The notes under the pieces: generated by a model
What the model was told of the DNA's origin: nothing
Database searches by the model: none
The model's input: the letters and a program-made list of their open reading frames with translations, nothing else
NCBI GenBank assembly: GCA_025766275.1
Contig: JAFKAC010000047.1
Span: forward strand, 372,001 to 436,000
Reading direction: 5' to 3'
Length of the DNA: 64,000 nt
Origin: Lactarius indigo
Taxonomy: Eukaryota > Basidiomycota > Agaricomycetes > Russulales > Russulaceae
Part shown: in pieces, positions 1 to 10,800 of the stretch
Position numbering within the stretch: position 1 is the first letter of the stretch
How the letters are laid out: every line of letters begins with the position of its first letter
Program-made: the position numbers and the translations under genes

Positions 1-322
1 CTATACGATCAAAACGTGTCACGCGTGCCCCGCCTGACGACGCGAGCTTGTTCAGCCCAAGGACATCTTCGATGCCGATGCCGAGATAGAAATCGTCATG
101 CCATCGCCGACCGACTCCGAACCGTCGACTGAATCGACCGCCGGCTGCTCGACGACGACCCACACCTGCACCTATAACGCACAGCACGACGGTTATTCCC
201 ACAACCACGCCAAGAAGAGCCGTAGTCATCACGGTCATTCTCTTGTTGATCCCAGCCCGAGTCTCTGTTGCAGTCACGGCAGTCGCCCTCGGCGTCCCCG
301 CGCAGTGACCGCCTTTATTCAC
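1..322 (+). other. Possible 3' part of a gene cut by the window edge (unresolved)
   Basis: A plus-strand frame open from about 38 to 322 has strongly G/C-biased third positions and ends at a good donor (cac|gtaagt at 323) followed by a poly-T intron-like stretch. Its product is acidic at first, then His/Ser-rich (HNHAKKSRSHHGHS). A second frame, ending with TGA at 306-308, would instead encode a hydrophobic C-terminal helix (VVITVILLLIPA). The two readings exclude each other and neither matches a family I recognise. The gene body would lie left of the window. Treated as an unresolved fragment. Confidence 0.2.
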
Positions 323-1151
323 GTAAGTTTTTTTTTTTTTTTTTCCTTCCCGCTCCTCGGATCACGAAGCTCTCGTCTCTACGTCTCTGTCACTTTGAGT
401 GCTGAAATTCCTGGGGCGGCGCGTCCCCATCTCGTTTTTTTAGGACACCCTTTCTGCGCTCCGCAGTAGGTGGCATGGGGCGCAAACTGTGCGGCGTGCG
501 GAACATCGCATCCCATTCGACTTGTGCAATTGAATTCGAGCGCCCCGTGGAGAACAGGTTTCGATTCTCTTCACCTGTCCTTAAATGGGATATAGAAAAA
601 GAGGGAGAAAAGCGGGGCTCACTTTCTTCCTTATCCACCACTCATCGTCGTCATCATCGCAATCATCATCATCACCAACAATCATAATCACCACCACGTT
701 GAGATCTGTTCGTCTCTTGTAGCATTACATTACGTCTTGCCGCAGCCTACTGGCTGGTTCCTGCGCTCGTTTGTATCTGGTATTCGTTTCGTTGCCGTCT
801 ATTATAGAGTTCTTCGGTCGGCCTGCGATCACCAGCGGGCCCGCTACCCTCGGCCCAAACGAAACGTTCTCGTCTGCCCCAGGGTTACAGTATCTAACAG
901 TTGGCAAGCGGCGTATGAGCGGTCCGCCGCAATTTGCGCCGAGGGCTTTGGTATGTGACGCAACTCGGAGAGGCGGCATCACCGGGGCGTTCCTTGGTTC
1001 TTTCTTCTTTTCCTCTGTTTCGTTTCATGAATCCATATCATCGAAAAGGGACGGGGCGAGCGTAGCAAGGGATCAGCGGATGACTGTGTTGGTACAAGCC
1101 TGCAAGGCCAGCTACGTAGTTACGCCTGCAGGTTTCAATCGCGTTACAACC
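323..1151. other. Intergenic, no supported gene
   Basis: It contains a poly-T run near 331-344, a (tcatca)-like imperfect repeat near 645-680, and only short overlapping frames on both strands without domain signal. It includes the 3' flank of the proteasome gene that ends at 1152. Confidence 0.5.
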
Positions 1152-2245
1152 TCACATGGTATCTATAACCTCCTTTAGCTCCCGTTCGTCCAAAATGTGG
1201 AAGCCTTTGTCGGTCGTAACCTAGGCCAGAATGAATTGGATGTGCGTTCATCACGTGATGTTATCAGTGGAGATGCGCGTACCTGGGCAAGCTGTACGTT
1301 ATGTTGGTCGAGCTTCTCTTCCATCACTTGCTTGAGAACTCTCAAAACAAGGACCTGCGCTTCTGCGAGAGACATTTGCTACGGGTCGAGGTAAGGACTA
1401 GCGCATTCGTTTAAACCGCATACGAGGGAAGTGCGCACCGAGTGCCATTTGTCCTGGAGCTCGCTCTGCGCTGCCTCGGAACCCGAACCGATTGCCTTGG
1501 CGTCGTAACGTACAAACGTCCCCGAGGGGTCGGTGTGGTATCTGTGGCCTTGTCAAAGAGCCATAACGAAGGACAGACAAGGTACGCACAGCTGTGGGCC
1601 GAGCTCGTCGGTGCCGGCGATGAGGAGGGCGACACCGAACGGGCGGCTCATCATCGCGTCCTCGTCGTGCACACTCTCGCCGAAACGGAGCGCGAGGTCG
1701 CAGACCGCCTGCGTGACGCTCTCCACCTTGATGCGCTCGTCGTAGGTAAATGCGTGGTTCTGGGCGGTGACGCGGGCGTGGTCGACGATGGTGCGTGCAT
1801 CGGCAGTGAGGCCAGACATGGCACACCCGAGATGCGTGTCGATCTCCATGATTTTCTCTATTGACGAAGCCTCGAGCAAGGGAGACTGGACTCGCTTCTC
1901 GACGCCTAGGACGACGCCGTGTGGCGTGCGGATGCCTACAGTTGTAGAGCCGAGCTGGAAGCAAGATGCTGTGCGTTCGGCACGGTATCAAAAACCCAGC
2001 GTGGGACAGAACAAACGTACTTTTATCGCCTCGATGGCATATTCGACTATTGCACACAACACGCCGTCAGACCGATAAGAGGCACGATGAAAATTTCCCC
2101 ATTGGAGCTGCAAGTACCTTGGAATAATCGTCCTTCAGGTGAGAAGGTATTGACACCGCGATCTTGAATGAAAACAAGGGGCTCAGGGTTATATGCGATC
2201 AGCTGGAGCTCAGGGCTCACCGTACTCTGAGCGAGTTAAGAACAT
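1152..2245 (-). CDS. PUP2: 20S proteasome subunit alpha type-5
   Basis: Alpha5 subunit of the 20S proteasome core, a non-catalytic ring subunit that gates the barrel and docks regulatory particles in cytosol and nucleus. Seven exons on the minus strand: 2245-2221, 2162-2118, 2046-2021, 1954-1590, 1541-1439, 1378-1283, 1220-1152. They join to 243 codons (242 aa), close to the usual size of alpha5. Recognisable stretches are the alpha-subunit N-terminal signature ([18 protein letters not shown]), [11 protein letters not shown], the core block with [20 protein letters not shown], and the alpha5-typical [10 protein letters not shown] near the end. All six introns are GT-AG, 48-71 nt, and keep the frame. 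The start ATG is fixed by the family N-terminus [11 protein letters not shown], split after 25 nt by intron 1. It is transcribed divergently from the G-alpha gene. The family assignment is very secure; exon limits are by eye. Confidence 0.95.
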
Positions 2246-2939
2246 GAGGAGAGCAGGAAAGACGATCAGGTGAAAGTGTGCGGCTTGAGAAAGACTGGGA
2301 CGCGACGCGCATGCGTGAGAAAGACTTAGTCACGTGTGACCCAGATAAGTCAAAATGATATTTACGGCAAGAGGCACGGCCTAGGTGCTGTACTCCGCGT
2401 CCACGATGTCAGAGGTGGTGATTGCCGCCGCAAAATGGGTTGTGACCGCGGAGGGCGCAGAGGTGTACCTGAAAACAGCTGTATACGGCGGCCTTTACAG
2501 GTGTATGGGGACGGGGATGGAGATCCACACCGGGGCAAAAAAGAAACAGGCAAGACTTTTTTGGCAACCTCTCACGCAGTGTTTACCAATTCCAATTTAT
2601 GCAGTCGCCCACTTCTCGATTCAGAGAGAGTTTAGCTCTCCGAGGCTTCTCTTTATTTGTACGTCGCTCCTCGTCCTCGGCTCTCCTTACCTTCTCCCCC
2701 CATCCCACCCCTTCCCATCCCATCCCATCACTTCCCCTCGTGCGCGAGCCGGCCCGCGCGTATTCCCTCCCGTACGTTACCCCACTTCCTCCTCCTCGCT
2801 CTTTCCCCATTTGCTACCCTCGCCTTGTCTTCTATCCTCCTCCGTCTCCTCCCGCGCGTTGCCAACACGAATATCCTCGGCGTCTGATCGTCGGTATATA
2901 GTTTCACCGTCCATCCCCACATAACAACGTTTCGCAGCC
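2246..2939. promoter_or_regulatory. Shared divergent promoter region (PUP2 / G-alpha) with CT-rich tract
   Basis: About 690 bp lie between two diverging start codons. On the G-alpha side there is a long C/T-rich plus-strand stretch (about 2660-2860, runs of tcccatccc type) and a TATA-like gtatata at 2894-2900, 40 nt before the ATG. CT-rich tracts just upstream of transcription starts are common in fungal housekeeping promoters. The stretch 2246-2650 shows nothing specific. Confidence 0.5.
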
Positions 2940-5017
2940 ATGGTCGCTGCCAAATCCGTCCCTCAGAATCGTCGTCTCTCGTCGAACGATCCCTTCGAAG
3001 CATTTCTCCGTCCGCCACCCGATGAAACACCCGCCCAGCGCGAAATGCGCATTCTCGCGGAACAACAAGCTAAGCAAGTCAGCGACGCCATCGATGAGCA
3101 ACTTCGTGTGGAACGTGTGGAACTCAAGAGGACTAGGCCTGATGTGAAGATCCTCTTATTGGGCCAAAGCGAGAGCGGGAAAAGTACGACCCTCAAACGT
3201 AGGTGCTCCCATCACACTTCCTTTTGGGCGCGACATGGGCGCATATACATATATGTGTCTGATGGATGCATGCCCCCCCCCCCCGCTCAAGGCTGTGCCT
3301 GCAGGCATCCATTCATCTCGCTCCTGCGCATATATTCCCACGCTCACTCATTTCGCAGAGTTCCAGCTCCTGCACACTCCTGCAGCCTTTCAGGCCGAAC
3401 GAATAGCATGGCGCACCGTTATCTATCTCAATCTCGTCCGCTCTGTCCGAAGGTCCGTCCTTTTCATATGTCATGCACTCGTACAACTCATTGCCCCGAC
3501 AGGATTCTCGATACCATATCCGCGGAGCGCGATGAGGAGATACTTGACACCGCCTCCATTATCAGTGACAGGCATACTTCTACCTCCTCAGTACCCACCG
3601 ACCCTGAAATCCACCGTATCGCCGCAGAGAAGCATGCCGAATACAGTGCTATGTTAGCGCCCGTGTTGGAACTAGAGGGGCTATTAATGCACAGGCTGCG
3701 CGAAGACGACGGCGACGACGACGAGGCAACCCGTCTCGGAGACGGGAGCACGCCAGGTTGGTCTACGCCACGCGGCGAGTATGCCGTACGCACGACAAGC
3801 AATTGGAAGCGTGCGTTCACATTAAAGCGCAGTTCGAAACGGATAACACCATCAACGTCGTGGTGGGACGACCCCTCAGATCCGGTGCATGTCCTAGACA
3901 GGTGTCGCGATGCGATGGTGCGTCTTTGGAGCGATGAATGGGTGCGCCACCGCTTGGTGGACAAGCGGGTCAGGCTGCAAGAAAGTAGTGGATTGTGCGT
4001 CTCGTGCCCCCGTCATATGCAAGTCATTCGACGGCGCTAAGCTGAAAATACAGCTATCTCGACCAAATAGAGCGTATCACGGCGAAAGATTATTCACCTA
4101 CCGATGGTACGTTCCTTGGTGTATCCGCCACAAGCTGCCATCTAACTACGGTTCAGACGACGTTCTGAAAGCACGCCTGAAGACCGTTGGCGTCGTCGAG
4201 CATCCGTTCACGATTAGCATGGGTACTATGCGGGGTAACACCAGTTGGGTGATTTACGATGTTGGCGGAGCGCGCAACCAACGCCATGCATGGGCCCCTT
4301 TTTTCCAAGATGGTGTGTCCATGTGATGCTACTAAAATTATTTGGACCTGAGCCCAAAATCAAGTGAATAGCATCATCTTCTTGGCGCCAATATCTGCGT
4401 TTGATCAGGTGCTTACGGAGGTGCGTGTTCCGGTCCCGAAAATGCCGTCTCCTCTTCTAAACAGGGTGCTGCAGGACACGCGCGTCAATCGCCTGGAGGA
4501 TTCGTTGCTACTTTGGCGCGCAGTTGTGTCGAATAGGCTTCTCGACAAGGTGCCCATCGTGCTTTTCCTAAACAAGTGCGATCTCTTGCGAGAGAAACTC
4601 GAAGCGGGTGTCCGACTGAAGAACCATTTGGTGACGTACGGGGACCGGCCTAACGACTATGAGTCCGTATCAAAATGTGAGCGTGGTGGCTTCTCGAAGA
4701 ACGACCCCATCGATCTAAACCTTCGTTTAGACCTCCGCAATAAGTTTGGCCAGTTGCACAGTCAAAACTCGCCCAATCGTGACCGCGAATTGTTCAGTGC
4801 GTATTTGTATGACATGCCAGGTGGGATTTGGCTAACATGGTGTCGTCTTGGCTACAGTTCACTACACATCGGTCGTCGACAAGGAGAAAACCGCCCAGAT
4901 TATCGCAAGTGGTGTGTGTATTCCTTGGTGTATTTTCCTACCACTAATTCGCGGGTTGTTTCTTTAGTTCGCGAGGCCATACTACGGCTTAACTTAAAAA
5001 CTCTCCGGCTTATGTAG
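2940..5017 (+). CDS. Heterotrimeric G-protein alpha subunit, long basidiomycete type
   Basis: GTP-binding alpha subunit acting below GPCRs at the membrane. Ten exons: 2940-3198, 3359-3452, 3503-3994, 4054-4106, 4157-4312, 4365-4420, 4475-4676, 4731-4796, 4858-4911, 4968-5017; 493 aa against about 354 in canonical G-alpha. G1/P-loop GQSESGKS is at residues 75-82, switch I arginine and threonine (KARLKT) at 306 and 309, G3 DVGGA at 334-338, and G4 NKCD at 403-406. The end reads REAILRLNLKTLRLM. The extra length is a long N-terminus and a charged insertion with an acidic run (REDDGDDDEA) inside the helical domain. Oddities: the catalytic Gln of G3 is Ala, residue 2 is Val so there is no myristoylation glycine, the G5 TCA motif reads TSV, and the C-terminal pertussis-toxin Cys is absent. 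All introns are GT-AG. The family is certain; signalling partners are unknown. Confidence 0.93.
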
Positions 5018-5350
5018 TTGCCGTGTTGCTCGCACATGCGGAGTGCGTCTCCATCGACGTCTCCTGAACCCTTTATCCTCTCAGGCGATACCTTAATTGT
5101 GCCTGTTCTGTTGGTCAGTGGGTAGGCGTAATCTCTCTTCACACTCTCAACCTCATTTAGCTGGTATATAACATCTGTCCATGTTGTGCTTGCATCCTCT
5201 GTTGTTCTGAGAGATAGGATAGGTCGTTGGGTGCTTTCGTATTATATGCGAATAGTTTGTTTTCTCACCACCGCGTGTTACCATTGCGTGGGAATAATAA
5301 TCAACGCCATTTGATTATGATTGCTGTGACTCGCCCACAACTCAGATCCA
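5018..5350. other. Intergenic between G-alpha and aldo-keto reductase
   Basis: Short tandem spacing between two plus-strand genes. It should hold the 3' UTR of the G-alpha gene and the promoter of the reductase. No recognisable TATA or further coding sequence. Confidence 0.5.
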
Positions 5351-6767
5351 ATGTCTGTCCCAACGACTCTGCTCAACGACGGCAACCAGGTCAATATTTT
5401 TTCCTGAATTTCTCGTTGTTTTGTGACCGTGATTTTCTGTTTTGTCCCCAACTCCAGATCCCCGTCCTCGCGTTTGGCACCGGGTCTAAACTCAAGTACA
5501 AGGCAAGAGTCACTTCGTCCTCTCTAGTCTATACCGACGATCGATATAATTTCTTTTAGGATGTGACCGCGGTCGTAGAGCAGGCACTTGAAGCGGGATT
5601 CTCGCACGTCGATACAGCTGCCTGTGTGTTACAACTCATCTTGGCGATCAGAGTCTGTTCTCATACCCCTACTTTTTTTTTTTTTTCGGCCCCGTCGGCT
5701 AGTTTATGCAAACGAGCAATTTGTCGGTGCGGCGATTCGCGAGAGCGGGCTCGCACGTGAAGACATGTGGGTGACGGGCAAGTACGACGGGCAGGACGAT
5801 GACGTGCAAGGGGCGGTGCGCACCACCCTACACAAGCTCGGCCTTACGCACCTCGATTTGTACCTCGTGCATGGCCTGTGGACCATCGTGAACGATGACG
5901 TGGAGGGGCTGTGGGGGCGGATGGTCGAGATCCGCGAAGCTGGGCTGGCAAAGTGTGTGCCTTTTTTTTGTTTTTTTTTAAATCGTCGTGGAAGAGGGGT
6001 TTTTGATGACGGCGGGTGTCGCGTGTGGGTTAGGAGTATTGGGGTGAGCAACTTTACGCTCGAGCTGTTGCAGCGCGTCGTCAAGACTGGAAAGACGGTC
6101 CCGGCCGTGAACCAGGTACGTCGGATCAGAGAACACCATTTTTATTTGGGCGTGTATGTTGATGGGAGCAGATTCAGCTCCATCCTTATAACTACGCGTC
6201 GTGGAAGGAAGTGCTCGAGTTTTCCGCCAAGCACGGCATCGTCACCGAAGCGTACGGCAGCCTCGCGTGCGTCCCCTTCTTCTTCCCCTTCTTCCCCTTT
6301 ACCACGACTGACACACCACGGACACGCCAGCCCGATCACGAAGTACCCCGGTGGGCCCGTCGACCCCGTGTTATCCACAATCGCACGCAGGATCGGCGGC
6401 ACGCCAGGCCAGGTGATATTCAAATGGGCACACGCAAAGGGCTTCGTCGTCGTCACTACCACCGAGCGCCGCACGCGCCTCGACGAGTACCTCGCCGTCG
6501 TCCATCTCCGTGCGTCCCCCCCCCCTTTGCGGCGAAAAAAAAAAACAACGCTGATAGATCGTGCCCATAGCGGACCTCACAAAGGAAGAGATTGATGCGA
6601 TCGACAGGGCGGGCGCGTTGGGGCCCCCGAGTTCCGCGCTCGTGCGCGCGAAGGAGATGGTGCGCACGGAGCGCGCGCGCCGCGCGGCACTCGGTGCCAT
6701 GGTCGTCTTTTGCGTCGTCTTGTTTTTGCGTCGGATTGGATGGCTCGCGTTACCGTGCGCGCATTGA
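5351..6767 (+). CDS. Aldo-keto reductase with a hydrophobic C-terminal tail
   Basis: NADPH-dependent oxidoreductase of the AKR superfamily, (alpha/beta)8 barrel, substrate unknown. Eight exons: 5351-5389, 5458-5502, 5560-5623, 5703-5952, 6034-6115, 6172-6266, 6331-6509, 6571-6767; 316 aa, the usual length. The catalytic tetrad is visible as Asp46 and Tyr51 (HVDTAAFYANE), Lys76 (VTGK) and His106 (LYLVH). SIGVSNF, PAVNQIQLHPYN and the cofactor-site block ending in VVVTTTERRTR follow in the expected order. Intron 2 (5503-5559) starts with GC in a good context (AAG|gcaaga); reading through it meets a stop, so GC-AG splicing is required. The last exon adds a basic stretch and a hydrophobic segment (LGAMVVFCVVLFL) that could anchor the protein in a membrane, which is unusual for AKRs. 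Confidence 0.9.
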
Positions 6768-7824
6768 TCGGTTGGTTGGTGTTGGGTAGCTACGGGGTTA
6801 GAACGATATATATATGTGGCGGGTTGCGCGAACTGCGCCTCGCATCTGGCTTGTTGGCTTAGCTTGGGGGAAAAAAAAAGGTGCAATGGCCGAGCCGGGT
6901 CTAGAATTACTTCGACTTGGTGTAATTGGCCTGATCTTTGCACAAGTATGATGAATCCCGCTTGAGCGACAACCTTGTCCTTGGCAGTGGTGGGCCACAT
7001 TGAACGAATTGGGGTGCGCAGGTTCCAGGCACATTTTTCAATATAGATCATCCTGCTGCAGACCCCCCCTGTAAGCGGCGACCAAGTTGCTAAATGAGCA
7101 AAAATTATGAAAAAAGACGCCCTCATCTCAACCACGGTCGATTTTTTGGGGGGGTCGCAAGCCCAGGCGGTACAGGGGCCACAGTTTTTTTTCTCGAATC
7201 ACAAGCGGGCCAACAATGACTGCGACCCTAAAGGTGTCGGTTCACACACAGTCATCATCAGAGTCGCCCCAGAAACGGCGTTTCTTTCCTATGCGAGTTG
7301 CCGTTCCTAGCCTCTGACGTGCGCCGGGAGGGTGTCGTTTCCAAATTGGTGGGTTCGATAAAGGGATTGTAGGAGCTCTCACTGTCATCGTCATCCTTGA
7401 TCGGATGCATCGTTCCCGAGATACAGTAATGGGCTAAGAGCTCCGAAGAGGGTTAATGACTTATGGTGATCTAATATAATATAGTATATCCAAGTTTTAG
7501 AAAGGTTATAAGCAATTCGAAATTATTATTATAAACCTTATAATCCAATTATATTATATATAATAATGTCTTATAGCAGCTTCTAATATCATTTTAAGAC
7601 CTTACAATGGCCCGTTTAATAATAAATCACTTCGGAACTTGGCGACGGATTTGCGGTAGGTAACACCAACACACAGCACAGTTGACTTGAAGCTCGGCGC
7701 GGTGGTTTTTTGTCCACATCCACCTCAACCGGGCTATACATAAACGACATCAACTCACGGTGAATGGGCAGTACAAACTACAGTATAGCACAGCATGTCC
7801 AGGACAACGAGGCAACGACAGCCT
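6768..7824. other. Intergenic with AT-rich island
   Basis: No supported gene. Positions about 7460-7575 are strikingly A/T-rich (long runs of taatata/ttatataa) in an otherwise GC-balanced region, possibly a degraded repeat or a matrix-type spacer. Right of about 7830 begins the 3' end of giant-gene copy A. Confidence 0.5.
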
Positions 7825-10800
7825 TCATTCTTTCCTGACCCACGACTCAAACTCGCTGCTCAATGGGCGAGCATCTAAAACACGACCGAGGTCCGTCCCA
7901 CCGAAACCCATCCCCTTCCTCCGTAACGCCGTCAGCCTCTTGAACGTAGCGATCGCGCTGGTGGTAAGCGGTGACCTCCGACCGGTACGATATGCTGGAG
8001 ATACAAATCCATCAACTTTGCACCTGGATGCACAATGTGTAGTGCAAGTAATGCACACAGCCGTCGGTACTCCTGTATGGTGTCGAAGTAGAGTTGTCGC
8101 GCAAATAGATCCAGCTCAGTTCGGAGGTGCGCGGCGGCTGTCCATTTCTCCGGAGACTCTGGGACGGTGTAGAACGTGAGGTCCGAGAAGGACCGCATGG
8201 AGGCGGTGACTCGTGGTGCATAAACATGCAATCGGACCTTTCCACTCTTGCGTATGTTGGGGAGTAGTTCGTTCGCCTCATAAGGGCTAATGACGATCGC
8301 AACACTTTCCTTCCCAAATCCGCTTGATAGAATCCAATTGACCGGACGAAGGTAGTCTGTCGAGTCCGTGATACTGGAATCAGTGGTGGTGATAGCAAAA
8401 TCTATGGTCGCTAGTGGAGACGGGGTCCATCCTGCCGTCGAATCCAAGGCCTTGTCAATCTCCGTTGGGGTGAATAGTGGGATGATATACATCGAAAACT
8501 TGGCAAGTACTCCAGTACTGACAAAGTGGCGGATCTCGCCGCATATGATATGTTCCGCAGGGAAAACCTTCGGAGGATATTCAGCATGGCCTTCGACCTC
8601 GACTTCGTGGTTGACCTCTCGCTCTTGCTCTTCTGCCATCCTTACGTCGGTCAACCGAGTTACTCCAAGGCGTTCCAACCGTTCGCGTAGAGACGGAACG
8701 CTGTTTATTTCGGGGCCCAACCATGCGCCTTGCGCCCTCGAAACCGGTTCATATATTTCTTCGAGAGTTTTTGATTCGGGCTGTAACCATGAGCTCCTTA
8801 AAACTTTCAGTTCCCCGGTCGAATCGTACCGCTTGTAGGCTGAGAACCGCCGGTGATGGTCGACTCCTTGCTGCGCCCAGTGCGGGAGATGGTGTACAAT
8901 ATCCCAACAAGTTTCGTGCATGGCCCAACGGAGGACGTCGGTCACACGTACGCCTTTCTCGGAATCTTGACCTCTTGAAATAAGCCCGCGAATCCGACGG
9001 TCGACTTCTCCTGGAGCAAAGAACATCACCGAATGCTCCTTCCCTAGCTGTCGCATTCGCATACACCCTACATTCTCTTAGCCAATTCCCCATCATTTGT
9101 GTAAAAACTCACCTTGTAGCAGCCTATCTTTAGTGACCTTCGGCCCGAGCGTGACTGCCGCGCGTGTTCCTCGAGGAAGCTTCAAATCCGTCCCTCGTGT
9201 ATGCGCGTCATCAAAGTATACGATGCACCTGTCGAGCTGTCGATTGAATGGAGAAGAGATCAGTGGCTCGACTGTTCCATCCTGGGTGAGCACGGTGAGG
9301 TGATCCAATTCGTTGAAAAAAATGGCTGCTGAGATATGGGGTTTCAGGGAGAGCCAGTGTCGCGCCAACTCTTCATTCGGCAATTCCAGCATTTGTGCTC
9401 CAACGTCCAATAACACTCGGATCTCGGGCTTGTGTCTGGTTAGTCGCCGCAATTAGTCGCCGCAAGAAGCCTTTCGCGGATTCACGTTCGCCGTTAATAC
9501 TTTCAGTACACTCATAATGGTTATTTTCTGGCTGGAGAAGGTACTGCATGACGAGTGCATTGGTGCTTAGTTGGGAGACGGGATCTTCCTGAGTCATTGA
9601 CGTCGGCAAGAGAAACCGATTATCGTTCGTGCCACTGAAACCGGTCGTCACATTCGACTTGTCTTCTACTAGATCCCAGGCTGACGTAGAAAGTTTAGAC
9701 GGGAATCCCTTGACCACTCGAGGAAAGACCACTAGGGACAGATAGAAATCAATGACTCTCGTATTCCTCGAGAATAGCGGAACAAGGTGTTTGTCGAGTT
9801 GCGTATCATCATTCACATTAACGCCTTTGACCTGTCGCAGTGAAGTGTGAATTCCCTCCCCAAACTCGACCCACTCGTCGTATTCCATATCGGGATTGTC
9901 GAGCTTGATTAACAAATCAAAGCACTGAAGTACTTGCTGCTTTGTTAAACCACCATAGTAATAGCTAAGGCAAGTCAGCGCAATGGCTACGTCTGGGTGG
10001 CCAAACTCCGCTCAAGCTTGGCACGTCCTACGTTTACCATAAGCTATGTTCCGTGGATAGGCTTGTAGGTGGGCTTACCTTTGCATGATACGGGACAGCT
10101 AGGAACGTCCTACTTGGGTCAAGACCATAGTCTACTCTCCACCGGCGTTCCTTCAACACATAACCAAGGATCCCATCGCCATCAACCAGGAGTCCATGGA
10201 GTAAAAGTATTCCGCTCCATAAGGTTGTTCCAGAGCAGTGCGATCTGATCAATTGATGATCTTCGACAGAAACTACCCTCTGGGTGATGAAGCGGCGGGT
10301 GGCATCCCGAACTAAGGGCGGAAGGACAGTGAGTGGCAGGGTAGATAATGCGCCCCCAAGAGCATCCTCGGAAATGAGCAAAGAAATCTGTCGAGATACC
10401 TTTTGATGCAGGATTCGCATCGCAGGAAATCCCCTCTGGGTCTGATCGAGCTCAAACATTTGTGGAAAATTGGCGTGCAACCGCTCGGCGTGTGACCGTA
10501 GTCGACTGAATATCTGTTGCGTCGTGGACCAACGATTTGGATGATCTTCGACAGGCATTTGCACGCCCGCTGTGTAGACTAATTGATATCGAACGTGCAG
10601 GATATCATCGCTCTCGTCGAGTACGTCGCGCGATACTCTAGCTAACCAACCTTGTAGGGCTTTGATTTCGTTAGTAATGGTGTGTTTCTCGCAGTCGTCG
10701 TCGGATGTTAAGAGAGTATCGATACACATCAGTTTTTGCGAGAGTAAATGCTCGGGCTGGACGACAAGGACACCACCCTCTTCCGCGCATCGTCTGTAGA

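Noticed and set aside
1442..1864. 140-aa plus-strand frame
   Set aside because: Antisense shadow of the proteasome alpha5 exons.
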